42,580 bases of DNA, taken from assembly GCA_947631785.1 (NCBI GenBank), contig CANRMR010000015.1, forward strand, positions 1-42,580, given 5' to 3'. Position 1 is the first letter of the stretch; every line of letters starts with the position of its first letter. Below, in pieces: positions 8,387 through 17,492 of the stretch. Below the pieces are notes generated by a model. The model did not search any database. It was not told where the DNA came from and was given only the letters and a program-made list of their open reading frames with translations. Source of the DNA: an uncultured Clostridia bacterium (GTDB taxonomy: Bacteria; Bacillota; Clostridia; TANB77; CAG-508). The translations under genes were made by a program, and so were the position numbers.

Positions 8387-10150
8387 TTACTTTTCTTTAA
8401 TGTCTATTTTTATATGAACATCTCTTAATTGTTCATTTGTAACTTTTCCTGGAGCTCCCATTAATAGATCTTGTGCTTTACTATTCATTGGAAATGCAAT
8501 TACTTCACGAATGCTTTGTTCATCAGTAAGAAGCATAATCATTCTATCTAAACCAGGTGCAACTCCTGCATGTGGTGGTGCTCCATAATGGAAAGCATTA
8601 AACAATGCAGAAAATTTTTCTTCGATTACTTCCTTTCCATATCCTGCAATTTCAAATGCTTTTATCATTATTTCTGGGTCATGATTTCTAACTGCTCCAG
8701 ATGATAATTCAATTCCATTACATACAATATCATATTGATATGCTAAAATATCTAATGGATTTTTAGAATTCAATGCATCTAATCCTCCTTGTGGCATTGA
8801 AAATGGATTATGACTAAATTCTATTTTTCCTTCATCTGATAATTCATACATTGGGAAATCAATAATCCAACAGAATTGGTATTCATCTTTATTTATTCTG
8901 TCTAATCTTAGCCCTAATTCTTGTCTTATTTCTCCAGCTAATGTTTCAACTCTTGGCATTTTTTCTGCAATAAAGAACATTGCATCTCCTGCATTTGTAT
9001 TTGTTTGTTTTAGTAGCTTTTCTGTTGCATCGCTATCAATAAATTTAGCAATTGGACCTTGCAAAGTTCTATCTTCATTTACCTTTACCCATGCAAGTCC
9101 CTTTGCTCCGCACTCTTTTGTTGCAAATTCTATCATTCCATCATAAAATTTTCTTGGAACATCTACTACATTTGGCACACTAATTGTTCTTACAATTTGT
9201 CCCTTAAATGCATTAAACTCTACATTTTGAAAAATTTCAGTTACATCTTGAATAATAAGTGGATTTCTTAAATCTGGTTTATCTGTTCCATATTTTAGCA
9301 TTGTTTCTTTATATGGTATTCTTGGAAATGGATAACTTGCAATCTTTTTATTTGAAAATTCTTTAAATGTATTATAAATCACTTCTTCCATTACGTTAAA
9401 TACATCTTCTTGTGTTGCAAATGCCATTTCCATGTCTAACTGATAAAATTCTCCTGGTGCTCTATCTGCCCTTGCATCTTCATCTCTAAAACATGGTGCA
9501 ATTTGAAAGTATTTATCTATTCCAGATACCATAAGTAGTTGCTTAAATTGTTGTGGTGCTTGTGGCAAAGCATAAAATTTTCCTGGATGTACTCTACTTG
9601 GTACTAAATAATCTCTTGCTCCTTCTGGTGATGACGAAGTAAGTATTGGTGTCTGAACTTCTAAAAATCCTTGATCAATCATTTGCTTTCTTAAATATTG
9701 AAGCACTTTAGCTCTTAAGAGTATATTATTTTTTATTTTTTCATTTCTTAAGTCTAAGAATCTATATTGTAACCTTAAATCTTCACGAACTTCTCTTTCT
9801 GAATTAATTTCAAAAGGTAGGTTTTTAAGTCTTTTTCCTAATATATCTATTTTTTCAATTACAATTTCAATTTCTCCTGTTGGCATATTTTTATTTATTG
9901 TTTCTTCATCTCTTAAACGTACTTTTCCTTCAACAGATACAGTTGATTCATTTGGTATTCTTGATGCAAAATCTACTAATTTTTCATCTCCTGATGTAAC
10001 TACTTGGGTTATTCCGTATTGATCTCTAATATCTAAAAATACAACACCTCCTAGGTCTCTTACAACTGCTACCCAGCCTGCAATTTTTACATTTTTTCCT
10101 ACATGTTCTTTTCTTAATTCTCCACAGTTATGTGTTCTATACTCATTCAT
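8387..10150 (-). CDS. aspS: Aspartate--tRNA ligase
   Basis: This class II aminoacyl-tRNA synthetase charges tRNA-Asp. The 587-residue protein is the usual bacterial-type length: an N-terminal OB-fold anticodon-binding domain (residues about 1-105), the catalytic core with motif 2 around FRDEDARADRAPGEFYQLD, a GAD insertion domain, and motif 3 as GLDRMIML near the C-terminus. ATG 10150 has AAAGGGG seven bases upstream. The stop overlaps or abuts the start of scpB, so the two are co-transcribed. Whether it is discriminating or also acts on tRNA-Asn was not determined. Confidence 0.97.
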   Translation of the reverse strand: MNEYRTHNCGELRKEHVGKNVKIAGWVAVVRDLGGVVFLDIRDQYGITQVVTSGDEKLVDFASRIPNESTVSVEGKVRLRDEETINKNMPTGEIEIVIEKIDILGKRLKNLPFEINSEREVREDLRLQYRFLDLRNEKIKNNILLRAKVLQYLRKQMIDQGFLEVQTPILTSSSPEGARDYLVPSRVHPGKFYALPQAPQQFKQLLMVSGIDKYFQIAPCFRDEDARADRAPGEFYQLDMEMAFATQEDVFNVMEEVIYNTFKEFSNKKIASYPFPRIPYKETMLKYGTDKPDLRNPLIIQDVTEIFQNVEFNAFKGQIVRTISVPNVVDVPRKFYDGMIEFATKECGAKGLAWVKVNEDRTLQGPIAKFIDSDATEKLLKQTNTNAGDAMFFIAEKMPRVETLAGEIRQELGLRLDRINKDEYQFCWIIDFPMYELSDEGKIEFSHNPFSMPQGGLDALNSKNPLDILAYQYDIVCNGIELSSGAVRNHDPEIMIKAFEIAGYGKEVIEEKFSALFNAFHYGAPPHAGVAPGLDRMIMLLTDEQSIREVIAFPMNSKAQDLLMGAPGKVTNEQLRDVHIKIDIKEK

Positions 10151-10225
10151 TTTTTTACCCCTTTCTTACAATATCAAAAACTTCAGTCATTTTACCTAGT
10201 TTTTCCTAAAATGTCAAGCATTATT

Positions 10226-11308
10226 CTAAAATTCGAACCACATTCCACTATTTTTTAACTCTTTTATCTTTTCTGTATGTTCCTGACTTGTTCTTGTAAA
10301 ATATACATTTCCATCTTTATCTGCTACGAAATATAAATAGTTTGTTTTATTTGGATTTAAGCAAGCTTCTATTGAACTTTCTCCTACTGATGATATTGGT
10401 CCTATTGGAAGTTTGCCTGCCATACCAGGACCTCTTGTATTGTATGGATTATATGTATTTAATTCATTTGCATATAAATCTCTTTCTCCTACTTCAATTT
10501 TTGCTGCATAATATGTTGTAACATCGCTTCCAAGAGACATATTCTTTTCTAGTCTATTATAAAATACACTTGCAATATCTTTTCTTGCTTCATCTTTTGT
10601 GCCTTCCATTTCAACCATAGATGCAAGTGTCATTATTTGATGAATTGAAAGGTCATTATTTAACATTTTTTCTTTATATTTTTCTAACTTCTTTTCTGTT
10701 TGGTCTAATAGCTTTTCAAATATTGTTTCTATTGTAAGATTTTCTTTTTCAAAATAATATGTATCTGGCCATAGGTATCCCTCTAAAGGATAATATATAT
10801 CTTCATTTTTAATATCATCTGTTAAAAACCAATACTTTTGTATCAAAGAGTTAATATATTCTTCATCTTCTAATTTTAGATATACATCTTCTTCTGTAAA
10901 ATCTGTATTTTCTGCAACTTCCTTTGCATACCATCTAATTGTTTTTCCTTCTAAAAAAGTAATTTTAGTACTATCTCCAAATACAACTCCTGTTTGCAAA
11001 CTTTCAACTATTTGTTTTATATCCATGTTTTTATTTAATGTATATTCACCTGCTTGAAAATTTGATATATTGTTCAATTTTATATAAATTTTAAATGCAT
11101 TTACACTTTTAATCAAGTCTTTTTCTTTTAAATTTTTAGCTATTATATTGCTATTAGAACCTATTTGAATATTTACCTTTATTTGTTCTGAGCTTTTACT
11201 TACTGGTCCTAATGAAATATTATACCATAGTATAGCCCCTATTACTATAGCAGCAATTAGGACTGCAATTACTATTATTATATATTTTGCTTTTTTTGAT
11301 TTTTCCAT
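10226..11308 (-). CDS. mltG: Endolytic murein transglycosylase MltG (YceG-like)
   Basis: MltG cleaves nascent glycan strands in the membrane and helps set glycan length during peptidoglycan synthesis. The 360-residue protein has a short cytoplasmic Lys-rich N-terminus, one membrane helix (residues about 10-28), a LysM-like domain, then the YceG domain with EGYLWPDTYYF (about 176-186). The catalytic glutamate is probably E233 in LASMVEMEG, corresponding to LASIVEKE in Escherichia coli, and SDVTTYYA and PYNTRGPGMAGKLPIGPI follow. It begins one base after the upstream gene's stop, so the pair forms an operon. The lysine of VEKE is replaced by methionine, which does not affect the proposed catalytic residue. 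Confidence 0.95.
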   Translation of the reverse strand: MEKSKKAKYIIIVIAVLIAAIVIGAILWYNISLGPVSKSSEQIKVNIQIGSNSNIIAKNLKEKDLIKSVNAFKIYIKLNNISNFQAGEYTLNKNMDIKQIVESLQTGVVFGDSTKITFLEGKTIRWYAKEVAENTDFTEEDVYLKLEDEEYINSLIQKYWFLTDDIKNEDIYYPLEGYLWPDTYYFEKENLTIETIFEKLLDQTEKKLEKYKEKMLNNDLSIHQIMTLASMVEMEGTKDEARKDIASVFYNRLEKNMSLGSDVTTYYAAKIEVGERDLYANELNTYNPYNTRGPGMAGKLPIGPISSVGESSIEACLNPNKTNYLYFVADKDGNVYFTRTSQEHTEKIKELKNSGMWFEF

Positions 11309-11309
11309 C

Positions 11310-12317
11310 TTACTCTCCTTCTATTTTATCTACAATTTGTAATATTTTTTGTGTATTTATAATTTTATTATTTTTTACTGCTGTTTTTTTGCCTACCTCT
11401 CTTAATCTTGGTGCAAGTTCAATTAATAATCTTAAATATTTTTCTTCGTAATTTTTAATATTTTCAAAATTTATACATATTCCATCTTCTTCGTTTGTTA
11501 TAATATCTTGAACGGCATTTTCTATCCACATTTTTCTATATTCAATGCTATCTAAGTTTGTAATATCGGCCAATTTAACTTCTTTCCAATTATAGTTTTC
11601 TGATGTATTATTGTTTAAATCCATACTTTGCCTTACATTATAATAATTTGTAAGATTTTTTCGTTTTACAAATCCAATCTTTCCATTGTCTGTTATTACT
11701 TTTACCCATTTATTTCCACTATTTTCAATTATAGTAACACTATCACCTTTTTTTAGCTTATCTACTGTTTTTGAAAATATTGTTTCCTTCCATTTTACTT
11801 TTGTATTTTTACTTAAGTTAGCTTTATTTTTTTCTTTGTCTAAATTTTCTATAATAACTGTATTTTCATTTTTTATATATGTAATTTCTATATTATACAC
11901 TGTTTTTAATTCTGAAATAGGAAGATATAAAGTACCTTCTTTTTCTTTTATAGGATTTGTAAGTTCTAAAGTTACACCATTTAATTCTATTTTTGCTTCT
12001 AATGGTTTTATGTAACAAGTATGCATATTTGATGTTGTAATTATTTGTCTATCATCTTTGTTATAGAATAAATTTGCATCTAATAATTCTTTTATATCAT
12101 TTATACCCATATAAACTACATTGTTATCTTCTACTATAATTGCTTTTTCTATTTTTTTACTTAAATCTTCGTTATTCAAAATAAAAGTAAGTTGTTTGTT
12201 ATCTTCCCTTTTATAATTTGGAGCTATCCAAAAAATAAAAACAAGAACCATTAACATTATTAATACAACTATAACGTTTCTTTTTTGTTTATTTTTTTTC
12301 TTTTTTATTTTTTTCAT
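11310..12317 (-). CDS. Exported copper-amine-oxidase-N/SH3 protein with short GH18-like end
   Basis: The 335-residue product has a Lys-rich start, one membrane helix (about residues 14-30) and an extracellular part. Residues about 40-155 resemble the copper amine oxidase N-terminal fold (IKELLDANLFYN, YLPISELKTVYNIEITY). A bacterial SH3 domain follows (KLKKGDSVTIIENSGNKWVK). The end, with DGICINFENIKN and LAPRLREVGKKT, matches the region of glycoside hydrolase 18-like wall proteins that carries the DxxDxDxE motif, but the rest of the barrel is absent and the motif is degraded (ICINFEN). I infer a non-catalytic peptidoglycan-binding or regulatory protein working with MltG, which follows by one base. 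Truncation of a longer ancestor is the likely history. Confidence 0.7.
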   Translation of the reverse strand: MKKIKKKKNKQKRNVIVVLIMLMVLVFIFWIAPNYKREDNKQLTFILNNEDLSKKIEKAIIVEDNNVVYMGINDIKELLDANLFYNKDDRQIITTSNMHTCYIKPLEAKIELNGVTLELTNPIKEKEGTLYLPISELKTVYNIEITYIKNENTVIIENLDKEKNKANLSKNTKVKWKETIFSKTVDKLKKGDSVTIIENSGNKWVKVITDNGKIGFVKRKNLTNYYNVRQSMDLNNNTSENYNWKEVKLADITNLDSIEYRKMWIENAVQDIITNEEDGICINFENIKNYEEKYLRLLIELAPRLREVGKKTAVKNNKIINTQKILQIVDKIEGE

Positions 12318-12446
12318 ATTTCTACCTCTTTTGCTATTATACTATATCATAAATTTTTATGTTAGTGAATATATATGTAAAAATTTTTTTTAAAAAGTTA
12401 TTATATTATTTTTTTAAAAGCTCTTCCATTTTCCATAATTTTGTAG

Positions 12447-12452
12447 TATAAT
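12447..12452 (+). promoter_or_regulatory. -10 element of the nfeD-stomatin operon
   Basis: A perfect TATAAT lies 32 bases before the ATG of the NfeD gene. The corresponding -35 region (TTCCAT at 12424-12429, 17 bases away) is weak. Confidence 0.5.
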
Positions 12453-12483
12453 GATTATGTAAGATAATATAGGAGGATTTATT

Positions 12484-12927
12484 ATGTGGCAAGTTTGGCT
12501 TGTAATTGCAGGCGTTTTTTTTGTAGCAGAAGCTATTACTATTGGATTTTTATTATTTTGGTTTGGAATAGGAGCACTACTTGCTATGATTTCAAGCTTT
12601 TTTACAGATAATTTAATTATACAAACTACTATTTTTGTTGTTTCGTCTACCTTGCTTCTTTTTCTTACAAAGCCATTTTTAAAAAAATTTTCTGTTCGCA
12701 AAGAAGATGAAACTGTTACAAATGCTTATTCTATTATTAACAAAACAGGAATTGTAACAAAAGATATTGACTCTATAAGTGGTTTAGGGCAAATTAAAAT
12801 AGGTAGTGAAGTTTGGTCTGCAAAAAGCTTTGATAGTTCTAATATACCTAAAGGAACAAAAATTACTGTTGTTGATATTGATGGTGTAAAAGCAGTTGTG
12901 GATACTAAAGCTCCATCTATTGTTTAA
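12484..12927 (+). CDS. NfeD-family membrane protein
   Basis: This 147-residue protein has two to three N-terminal membrane helices (WQVWLVIAGVFFVAEAITIG and the following segments to about residue 70) and a C-terminal OB-fold NfeD domain (INKTGIVTKDIDSISGLGQI to VKAVVDTKA). NfeD proteins partner with SPFH proteins and probably help organise membrane microdomains, and this gene is directly followed by one. AGGAGG lies at 12471-12476, eight bases before the ATG. This is the short (NfeD1b-like) form, lacking the serine protease domain of long NfeD proteins. Confidence 0.9.
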   Translation: MWQVWLVIAGVFFVAEAITIGFLLFWFGIGALLAMISSFFTDNLIIQTTIFVVSSTLLLFLTKPFLKKFSVRKEDETVTNAYSIINKTGIVTKDIDSISGLGQIKIGSEVWSAKSFDSSNIPKGTKITVVDIDGVKAVVDTKAPSIV

Positions 12928-12982
12928 TTATAGTCTTATATATTAATTTTTTAATGTTATATAAATAAAAGGAGGGTTTTTT

Positions 12983-13903
12983 ATGGCATTTTTAATTGTT
13001 TTACTTGTTATTATTTTAATAATAGCATTTATGTCTATTAAAATTGTTAAACAATCTGAGGTGTATATTATCGAAAGATTAGGTAAATATCATAAAATTG
13101 CAGATGCAGGTCTTACAATTATTATACCTTTTATAGATCAAGTTCGTTCTGTTGTTAGCTTAAAACAACAAACTATGGACATACCACCTCAAGGCGTTAT
13201 TACAAAAGATAATGTTACAATTACAATTGATACAGTTGTATTTTATAAAATAACAGATCCTGCAAAGGCTGTATATGAAATTCAATCATTAAAGAAAGGT
13301 ATAGAATACTTAGCAATTACTACAATTCGTGATATTGTTGGTAAGATGGACTTAGATGAAACATTTAGTTCTAGAGATGCAATTAATGATAAATTAAGAG
13401 CAATACTAGATGAAGCAACAGATCAATGGGGATGTAAAATTGATAGAGTTGAAATTAAAGATATTACACCACCTGCTGATATTCGTGATGCAATGGAGAA
13501 ACAAATGAATGCTGAAAGAAATAAAAGAGCATTAATTCTTCAAGCTGAAGGTGAAAGACAATCTGCAATTACTATTGCAGAAGGACAAAAGGAAGCAGCA
13601 ATTTTAGAGGCAGAAGCAGATAGAGAATCTAAAATAAGAAGAGCTGCTGGTGAAGCAGAAGCAATTAAACAAGTTGCTGAAGCTAAAGCTAAGGAAATTG
13701 AAATGGTATATACAGCTATGAAACAAGCTAACCCTAATGATAAACTTGTACAATTAAAATCATTAGAAGCACTAAAGGAAATTGCAGATGGAAATGCAAA
13801 TAAAGTATTTATTCCATTTGAAGCAACATCTGCTTTATCTTCAATTGGTGCAATTAAAGAAGTTTTAACAGAAGATAAAGAAAAGAAAAAAAATAAAGAA
13901 TAA
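12983..13903 (+). CDS. SPFH/stomatin-like membrane scaffold protein (QmcA/paraslipin type)
   Basis: The 306-residue protein has one N-terminal membrane helix (residues about 2-18), an SPFH/band 7 domain (SEVYIIERLGKYHKIADAGL through the ITPPADIRDAMEKQM signature), and a long Ala/Glu/Lys-rich coiled coil (AEGERQSAITIAEGQKEAAI and on to about residue 240). Length and motifs match bacterial paraslipins. It lies 55 bases after the NfeD gene with an AGGAGGG site, reproducing the widespread NfeD-stomatin operon. Such pairs form oligomeric membrane scaffolds; the client proteins are unknown here. Confidence 0.93.
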   Translation: MAFLIVLLVIILIIAFMSIKIVKQSEVYIIERLGKYHKIADAGLTIIIPFIDQVRSVVSLKQQTMDIPPQGVITKDNVTITIDTVVFYKITDPAKAVYEIQSLKKGIEYLAITTIRDIVGKMDLDETFSSRDAINDKLRAILDEATDQWGCKIDRVEIKDITPPADIRDAMEKQMNAERNKRALILQAEGERQSAITIAEGQKEAAILEAEADRESKIRRAAGEAEAIKQVAEAKAKEIEMVYTAMKQANPNDKLVQLKSLEALKEIADGNANKVFIPFEATSALSSIGAIKEVLTEDKEKKKNKE

Positions 13904-13914
13904 AGATAAATAAA

Positions 13915-13951
13915 AAAATGGTATTGGTAAAAATCTATACCATTTTTTTTA
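13915..13951 (+). terminator. Terminator after the stomatin-like gene
   Basis: AAATGGTAT pairs with ATACCATTT across a short loop and is followed by a T run. It sits between the convergent stomatin-like and ROK genes. Confidence 0.85.
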
Positions 13952-13958
13952 TTTATCT

Positions 13959-14858
13959 TTATTCTAATACAGCACCTATAATTCCAGCATTATTTCCCAT
14001 TTTTGCAAGTACAATTTCTGGTACTTTTGGATTAAAATGTGGGTATTTATTTATTTTTTCTTCTAATTTATTTAAAAATATTTCTTTAAAATACACAAAA
14101 CTTCCTCCAATACATATTGCCTCTGGTTCAAATATTTCTATCATGTTTATTATTCCAATTGCTAAATTATCTATATATTCATCAATAATCTTTTGCAAAG
14201 TTTCATTTTTATTTTCTTTTAAAATTATTTTAAGTATTTCTTCTCCTGATGTTTCTTTTAAATTAAATAGTTTCTCTACATTATTTTTAAATACACTCAT
14301 TGCAGCATATTTTTCAAAACATCCATTTTTTCCACAATTACATCTAATTCCATCTTTTTTTATTATCATATGACCTATTTCAAATGCTTCACTTATATTT
14401 GAAGAAAGCATTTCATTTTTAATAAAAACACTACTTCCTATTCCTGTTCCCAAACATAAAAAAACGGCATCTTTGTATTTTTGCATATTACCATATTTTT
14501 TTTCGGCTAAACTTGCACATTTTGCATCATTTCTAACTTGAACTGGAATTTTAAAGTATTCTTCTATTTCTGCCTTTAATGGATAATTTTTTAAATTTAA
14601 ATTTACAGTGTATATATTGCCATATTTATCTACTCTGCCTGGTACTGCAATTCCAATTTTTTTTATTTGTTTTTTCTCTATATTTTTCTCACATAATATC
14701 TTTTCTATCATTTGTATTAATATATTTTTTAAAATATCAGAAACTTTACATTTTTCATCTAGTGTTAAATCTTTTTGTTTCTGTTCAATAAGATTATCAT
14801 TTTCATCAATAATGCCAACAGCTATATGACTTCCTCCAATATCTACTCCTATTTTCAT
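13959..14858 (-). CDS. ROK family sugar kinase (glucokinase-like)
   Basis: The N-terminus MKIGVDIGGSHIAVGI is the ROK phosphate-binding motif, and IRCNCGKNGCFEKYAA contains the family zinc-binding CxCGxxGCxE motif. GTGIGSSVFI is the second phosphate motif. At 299 residues it has normal length for an ATP-dependent hexose kinase acting in the cytosol. Absence of an N-terminal helix-turn-helix argues against a ROK repressor. I chose ATG 14858; an in-frame ATG at 14870 is only one base from the GAGGG site and so less likely. The gene stands alone, facing the stomatin-like gene. Glucose is the commonest substrate but N-acetylated sugars are possible. Confidence 0.88.
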   Translation of the reverse strand: MKIGVDIGGSHIAVGIIDENDNLIEQKQKDLTLDEKCKVSDILKNILIQMIEKILCEKNIEKKQIKKIGIAVPGRVDKYGNIYTVNLNLKNYPLKAEIEEYFKIPVQVRNDAKCASLAEKKYGNMQKYKDAVFLCLGTGIGSSVFIKNEMLSSNISEAFEIGHMIIKKDGIRCNCGKNGCFEKYAAMSVFKNNVEKLFNLKETSGEEILKIILKENKNETLQKIIDEYIDNLAIGIINMIEIFEPEAICIGGSFVYFKEIFLNKLEEKINKYPHFNPKVPEIVLAKMGNNAGIIGAVLE

Positions 14859-14894
14859 TCTTAATATCATTCCCTCTTTCTAAGTCATAGATAT

Positions 14895-15004
14895 GGCTTA
14901 AAAAGAATTAAATTTTAAAAGATATTTAACAACTCCAAAATTGTAATTCTTTTTAAGCCCTTCTTTTTTTAAGGCACGGTTTATGAATTTTCCGTGCCTT
15001 TTTG
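14895..15004 (+). ncRNA. Possible small RNA: long hairpin plus terminator
   Basis: GGCTTAAAAAGAATTA (14895-14910) is perfectly complementary to 14944-14959, making a 16-pair stem with a 33-base loop. A second hairpin, GGCACGG (14973-14979) with CCGTGCC (14992-14998), is followed by TTTTT on the plus strand. No plus-strand gene precedes it, because the stomatin-like gene has its own terminator 1 kb away, so an independent small transcript is plausible. Alternatively the structures belong to the pilC downstream and ROK upstream regions on the minus strand. Confidence 0.4.
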
Positions 15005-15006
15005 TT

Positions 15007-16350
15007 TTAAATTGCATCGAATAAGAAACCACCCATATATACTTCAATACAAGGTACAAGTACTACAAGTACAAAGAATATTAGTACAACACCTACAATT
15101 GAATATACAGCTTCTGGTAACACTTTCATTATTTTTTGCATTGTATTGTCTATATCAATTTCCATATATTCTACCAATTTTTCCATCATTTCAGATAGAT
15201 TTGTCTGCATTCCTATTTTTAACATTTCTATTATCATTGAAGATGACAAATTAGACTTTTCAAATGGCTCAATCCAGCTTTGTCCAATTAAAATGTTATT
15301 TATTGATGCTTCAATCATAGAAAGCATTACATAATTTTTAACAACATTTTTACTAACTTCTAGTGATTCTTGAATTCTCATTCCATTGTTTAAGTTAAGA
15401 AGCATTGCTTTTATTAGTCTAGAAAAGTCTAAAGCATATATAAGTTTTCCAAATATAGGCATAGTATATTTAAAATAATGATAATTATATTTTCCTTTTG
15501 GAGTATGAACATATGCTACAATTGCAGCAACTATTGCAACAATAATAATTACAGGTATATACCAGTATAATATTAAATTATCTATTACACTTGAAAACCA
15601 TACAGTTATTCCTGGTAATTTTGCAGAAGATCCAACACTATCGAATACATTTTGTATTGCGGGTACTGCCACAATTGTTCCTACAAATAACATAACCAAA
15701 AGTAACACAAAAGTTATAATGTTTGGTATTAAAATTCCTCTTACTTTTTTGGTTATTTTATCTGTATCTTCTAGATATTCTACTGCCTGTTCTAAAGAAG
15801 TTGTAAGCGATCCAGATAGTTCTCCTACTTTTATCATATTAATATATAAATATGGAAATACATCTGAATAATATTCCATTGTTGTGTACATATTTTCTCC
15901 TGATTCAAGACCAGCTAATATGTCTTTTAAAATTTCTCTTAATGTAGCATTTTCTGTATTTCCAATAATGGTTGAAAGAGCATGAATATTGTTGAAATTT
16001 GCTTTCTTCAAAAGATAAAAATTTTGTGTAAATATAATTAAATCTCTTCTTGTAATTTTTTCTGTTTGTGCAAGTGCAGAATTTAATTTTTCCCATGTTG
16101 TCATTTGTGCTCTTTCTTTTGCTCTTACAATATTTGCTGTATCTATATCTCCAATTACCTCTCTTATGTCTTTTATGTTCCTCTTTGTTCTTTTTGTTTT
16201 TATAATTGCTCTATTTACCTGTACAATTTGAATTGGTGTTATATTATTTCTTTTTAGCTTTTTTACTAGACTAGATTTATTTATTTCTTCTACCCTATTT
16301 CTAATAATAACACCTTTATCTGTTACAGCTCGATATACATATACCGCCAT
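15007..16350 (-). CDS. pilC: Type IV pilus inner membrane platform protein PilC
   Basis: PilC (GspF family) is the polytopic membrane platform on which pilins are assembled. The 447-residue product begins MAVYVYRAVTDKGVIIRNRV, a typical GspF N-terminus, and has two GspF repeats, each a cytoplasmic helical bundle with ISRRDLIIFTQ-like and FSRLIKAMLLNLNNGM-like regions, followed by membrane helices (FVLLLVMLFVGTIVAVPAI; LILYWYIPVIIIVAIVAAIV; AVYSIVGVVLIFFVLVVLV). AGGAGG lies five bases before ATG 16350. It follows pilT by 17 bases and is the last gene of the cluster. Confidence 0.93.
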   Translation of the reverse strand: MAVYVYRAVTDKGVIIRNRVEEINKSSLVKKLKRNNITPIQIVQVNRAIIKTKRTKRNIKDIREVIGDIDTANIVRAKERAQMTTWEKLNSALAQTEKITRRDLIIFTQNFYLLKKANFNNIHALSTIIGNTENATLREILKDILAGLESGENMYTTMEYYSDVFPYLYINMIKVGELSGSLTTSLEQAVEYLEDTDKITKKVRGILIPNIITFVLLLVMLFVGTIVAVPAIQNVFDSVGSSAKLPGITVWFSSVIDNLILYWYIPVIIIVAIVAAIVAYVHTPKGKYNYHYFKYTMPIFGKLIYALDFSRLIKAMLLNLNNGMRIQESLEVSKNVVKNYVMLSMIEASINNILIGQSWIEPFEKSNLSSSMIIEMLKIGMQTNLSEMMEKLVEYMEIDIDNTMQKIMKVLPEAVYSIVGVVLIFFVLVVLVPCIEVYMGGFLFDAI

Positions 16351-16367
16351 ATTTTCCTCCTTCCGCT

Positions 16368-17480
16368 TTATATATTCATTCCTTTTTCCTTTTTTATTCT
16401 CATTTGCATTATAGTACGGTTTAAGACTTCTATATTTTTTTCTTCTATTTGTGCTTTTGCTTGTTCTAATGTTATTTTTTCTTCTACAAATAATTTTGCA
16501 ATAGAATTAATTAATCCTATACTTCCTTTTTCTAAGTTACTTTGTATTGCATCTTCTATTTCTGATACACTTATTTTTTCTTTACGAATTAATCCTGCTA
16601 CGATATTATCTACAACCATTACTTCTGGAACAAGAACTAATTTACCATCTGTACCTTTTAGCAATCTTTGCGATATTACTAATTTTAATAAAGAAGATAA
16701 TAAATATTTAACTGTTGCTTGATCTCTTATTTCATAAAAATTAATCATTCTATCTATAGTTTCTGCACATGATTTTGTATGAAGTGTTCCGATTACTAAA
16801 TGACCAGATTCAGCTGTTTCTATTGCAGCTTCCATTGTTTCTTTATCTCTAATTTCACCGATAATTACAATATCACAGTCTTCTCTTAATGAGTTTTTAA
16901 CACCATCACTAAAACATAGAGAATCTTTTCCAACGCCTACTTCTTTTTGCACAATTACAGATTTTTTAGATGTATGCTTGTATTCTATTGGGTTTTCTAA
17001 TGATAGTATTTTTTTGTTTTGTGTCTCATTTATTTCATTTACTAATGCATTTAAAGTTGTAGTTTTACCTGAATTTGTTTTTCCTGTAACTAATATTAAT
17101 CCTTGTGGTTGAAATGTCATTCTCCTTACAATATCTGGTACACCTAAATCTTTAAATTGTGGTAATTCTTCTTTTATTAACCTTAAAGTAAATATTGGTA
17201 TATCATTTGATAATGATATATTTACTCTTAATCTTATATTTTCAAATTCATGCGATGTGTCTAATTTTTTGGTCTTTTTAAACGTTGTATCCTTATCAAC
17301 ATTTCCTCTTATAAAATAATCATATATTTCTAACATATCATCTTCTGTTAAAATTTCGCATTCTTCTATTGGAATTAAATCTCTTATTATTCTCAGCATT
17401 GGTTTTAAACCGCATATTAAATGAATATCTGATGCATCTTTTTCTATCGCAATTTTTAAAATGTCATCCATCTGTATCAT
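16368..17480 (-). CDS. pilT: Type IV pilus retraction ATPase PilT
   Basis: This hexameric GspE/PilT-family ATPase probably powers pilus depolymerisation. The 370-residue protein has an N-terminal PAS-like domain (DILKIAIEKDASDIHL), a Walker A motif GKTNSGKTT, an Asp box and Walker B region IVIIGEIRDKETMEAA, and the His box SGHLVIGTLHT. Its length and lack of an N-terminal GspE-N domain distinguish it from PilB next door. AGGAGG lies seven bases before ATG 17480. Its presence suggests retractile pili and hence twitching motility or DNA uptake. The C-terminal PilT sequence AIRNLIRE is not evident, so a PilU-like or clostridial variant is possible. Confidence 0.92.
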   Translation of the reverse strand: MIQMDDILKIAIEKDASDIHLICGLKPMLRIIRDLIPIEECEILTEDDMLEIYDYFIRGNVDKDTTFKKTKKLDTSHEFENIRLRVNISLSNDIPIFTLRLIKEELPQFKDLGVPDIVRRMTFQPQGLILVTGKTNSGKTTTLNALVNEINETQNKKILSLENPIEYKHTSKKSVIVQKEVGVGKDSLCFSDGVKNSLREDCDIVIIGEIRDKETMEAAIETAESGHLVIGTLHTKSCAETIDRMINFYEIRDQATVKYLLSSLLKLVISQRLLKGTDGKLVLVPEVMVVDNIVAGLIRKEKISVSEIEDAIQSNLEKGSIGLINSIAKLFVEEKITLEQAKAQIEEKNIEVLNRTIMQMRIKKEKGMNI

Positions 17481-17492
17481 TTGTTTTCCTCC

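Noticed and set aside
12414-12701. Minus-strand open frame across the NfeD gene
   Set aside because: It is antisense to a conserved membrane protein with a clear start and ribosome binding site.
14973-15004. Terminator for pilC on the minus strand
   Set aside because: On the minus strand the stem is followed by TTAAAAAAAG, not a T run. The T run is on the plus strand, so it fits that direction better.
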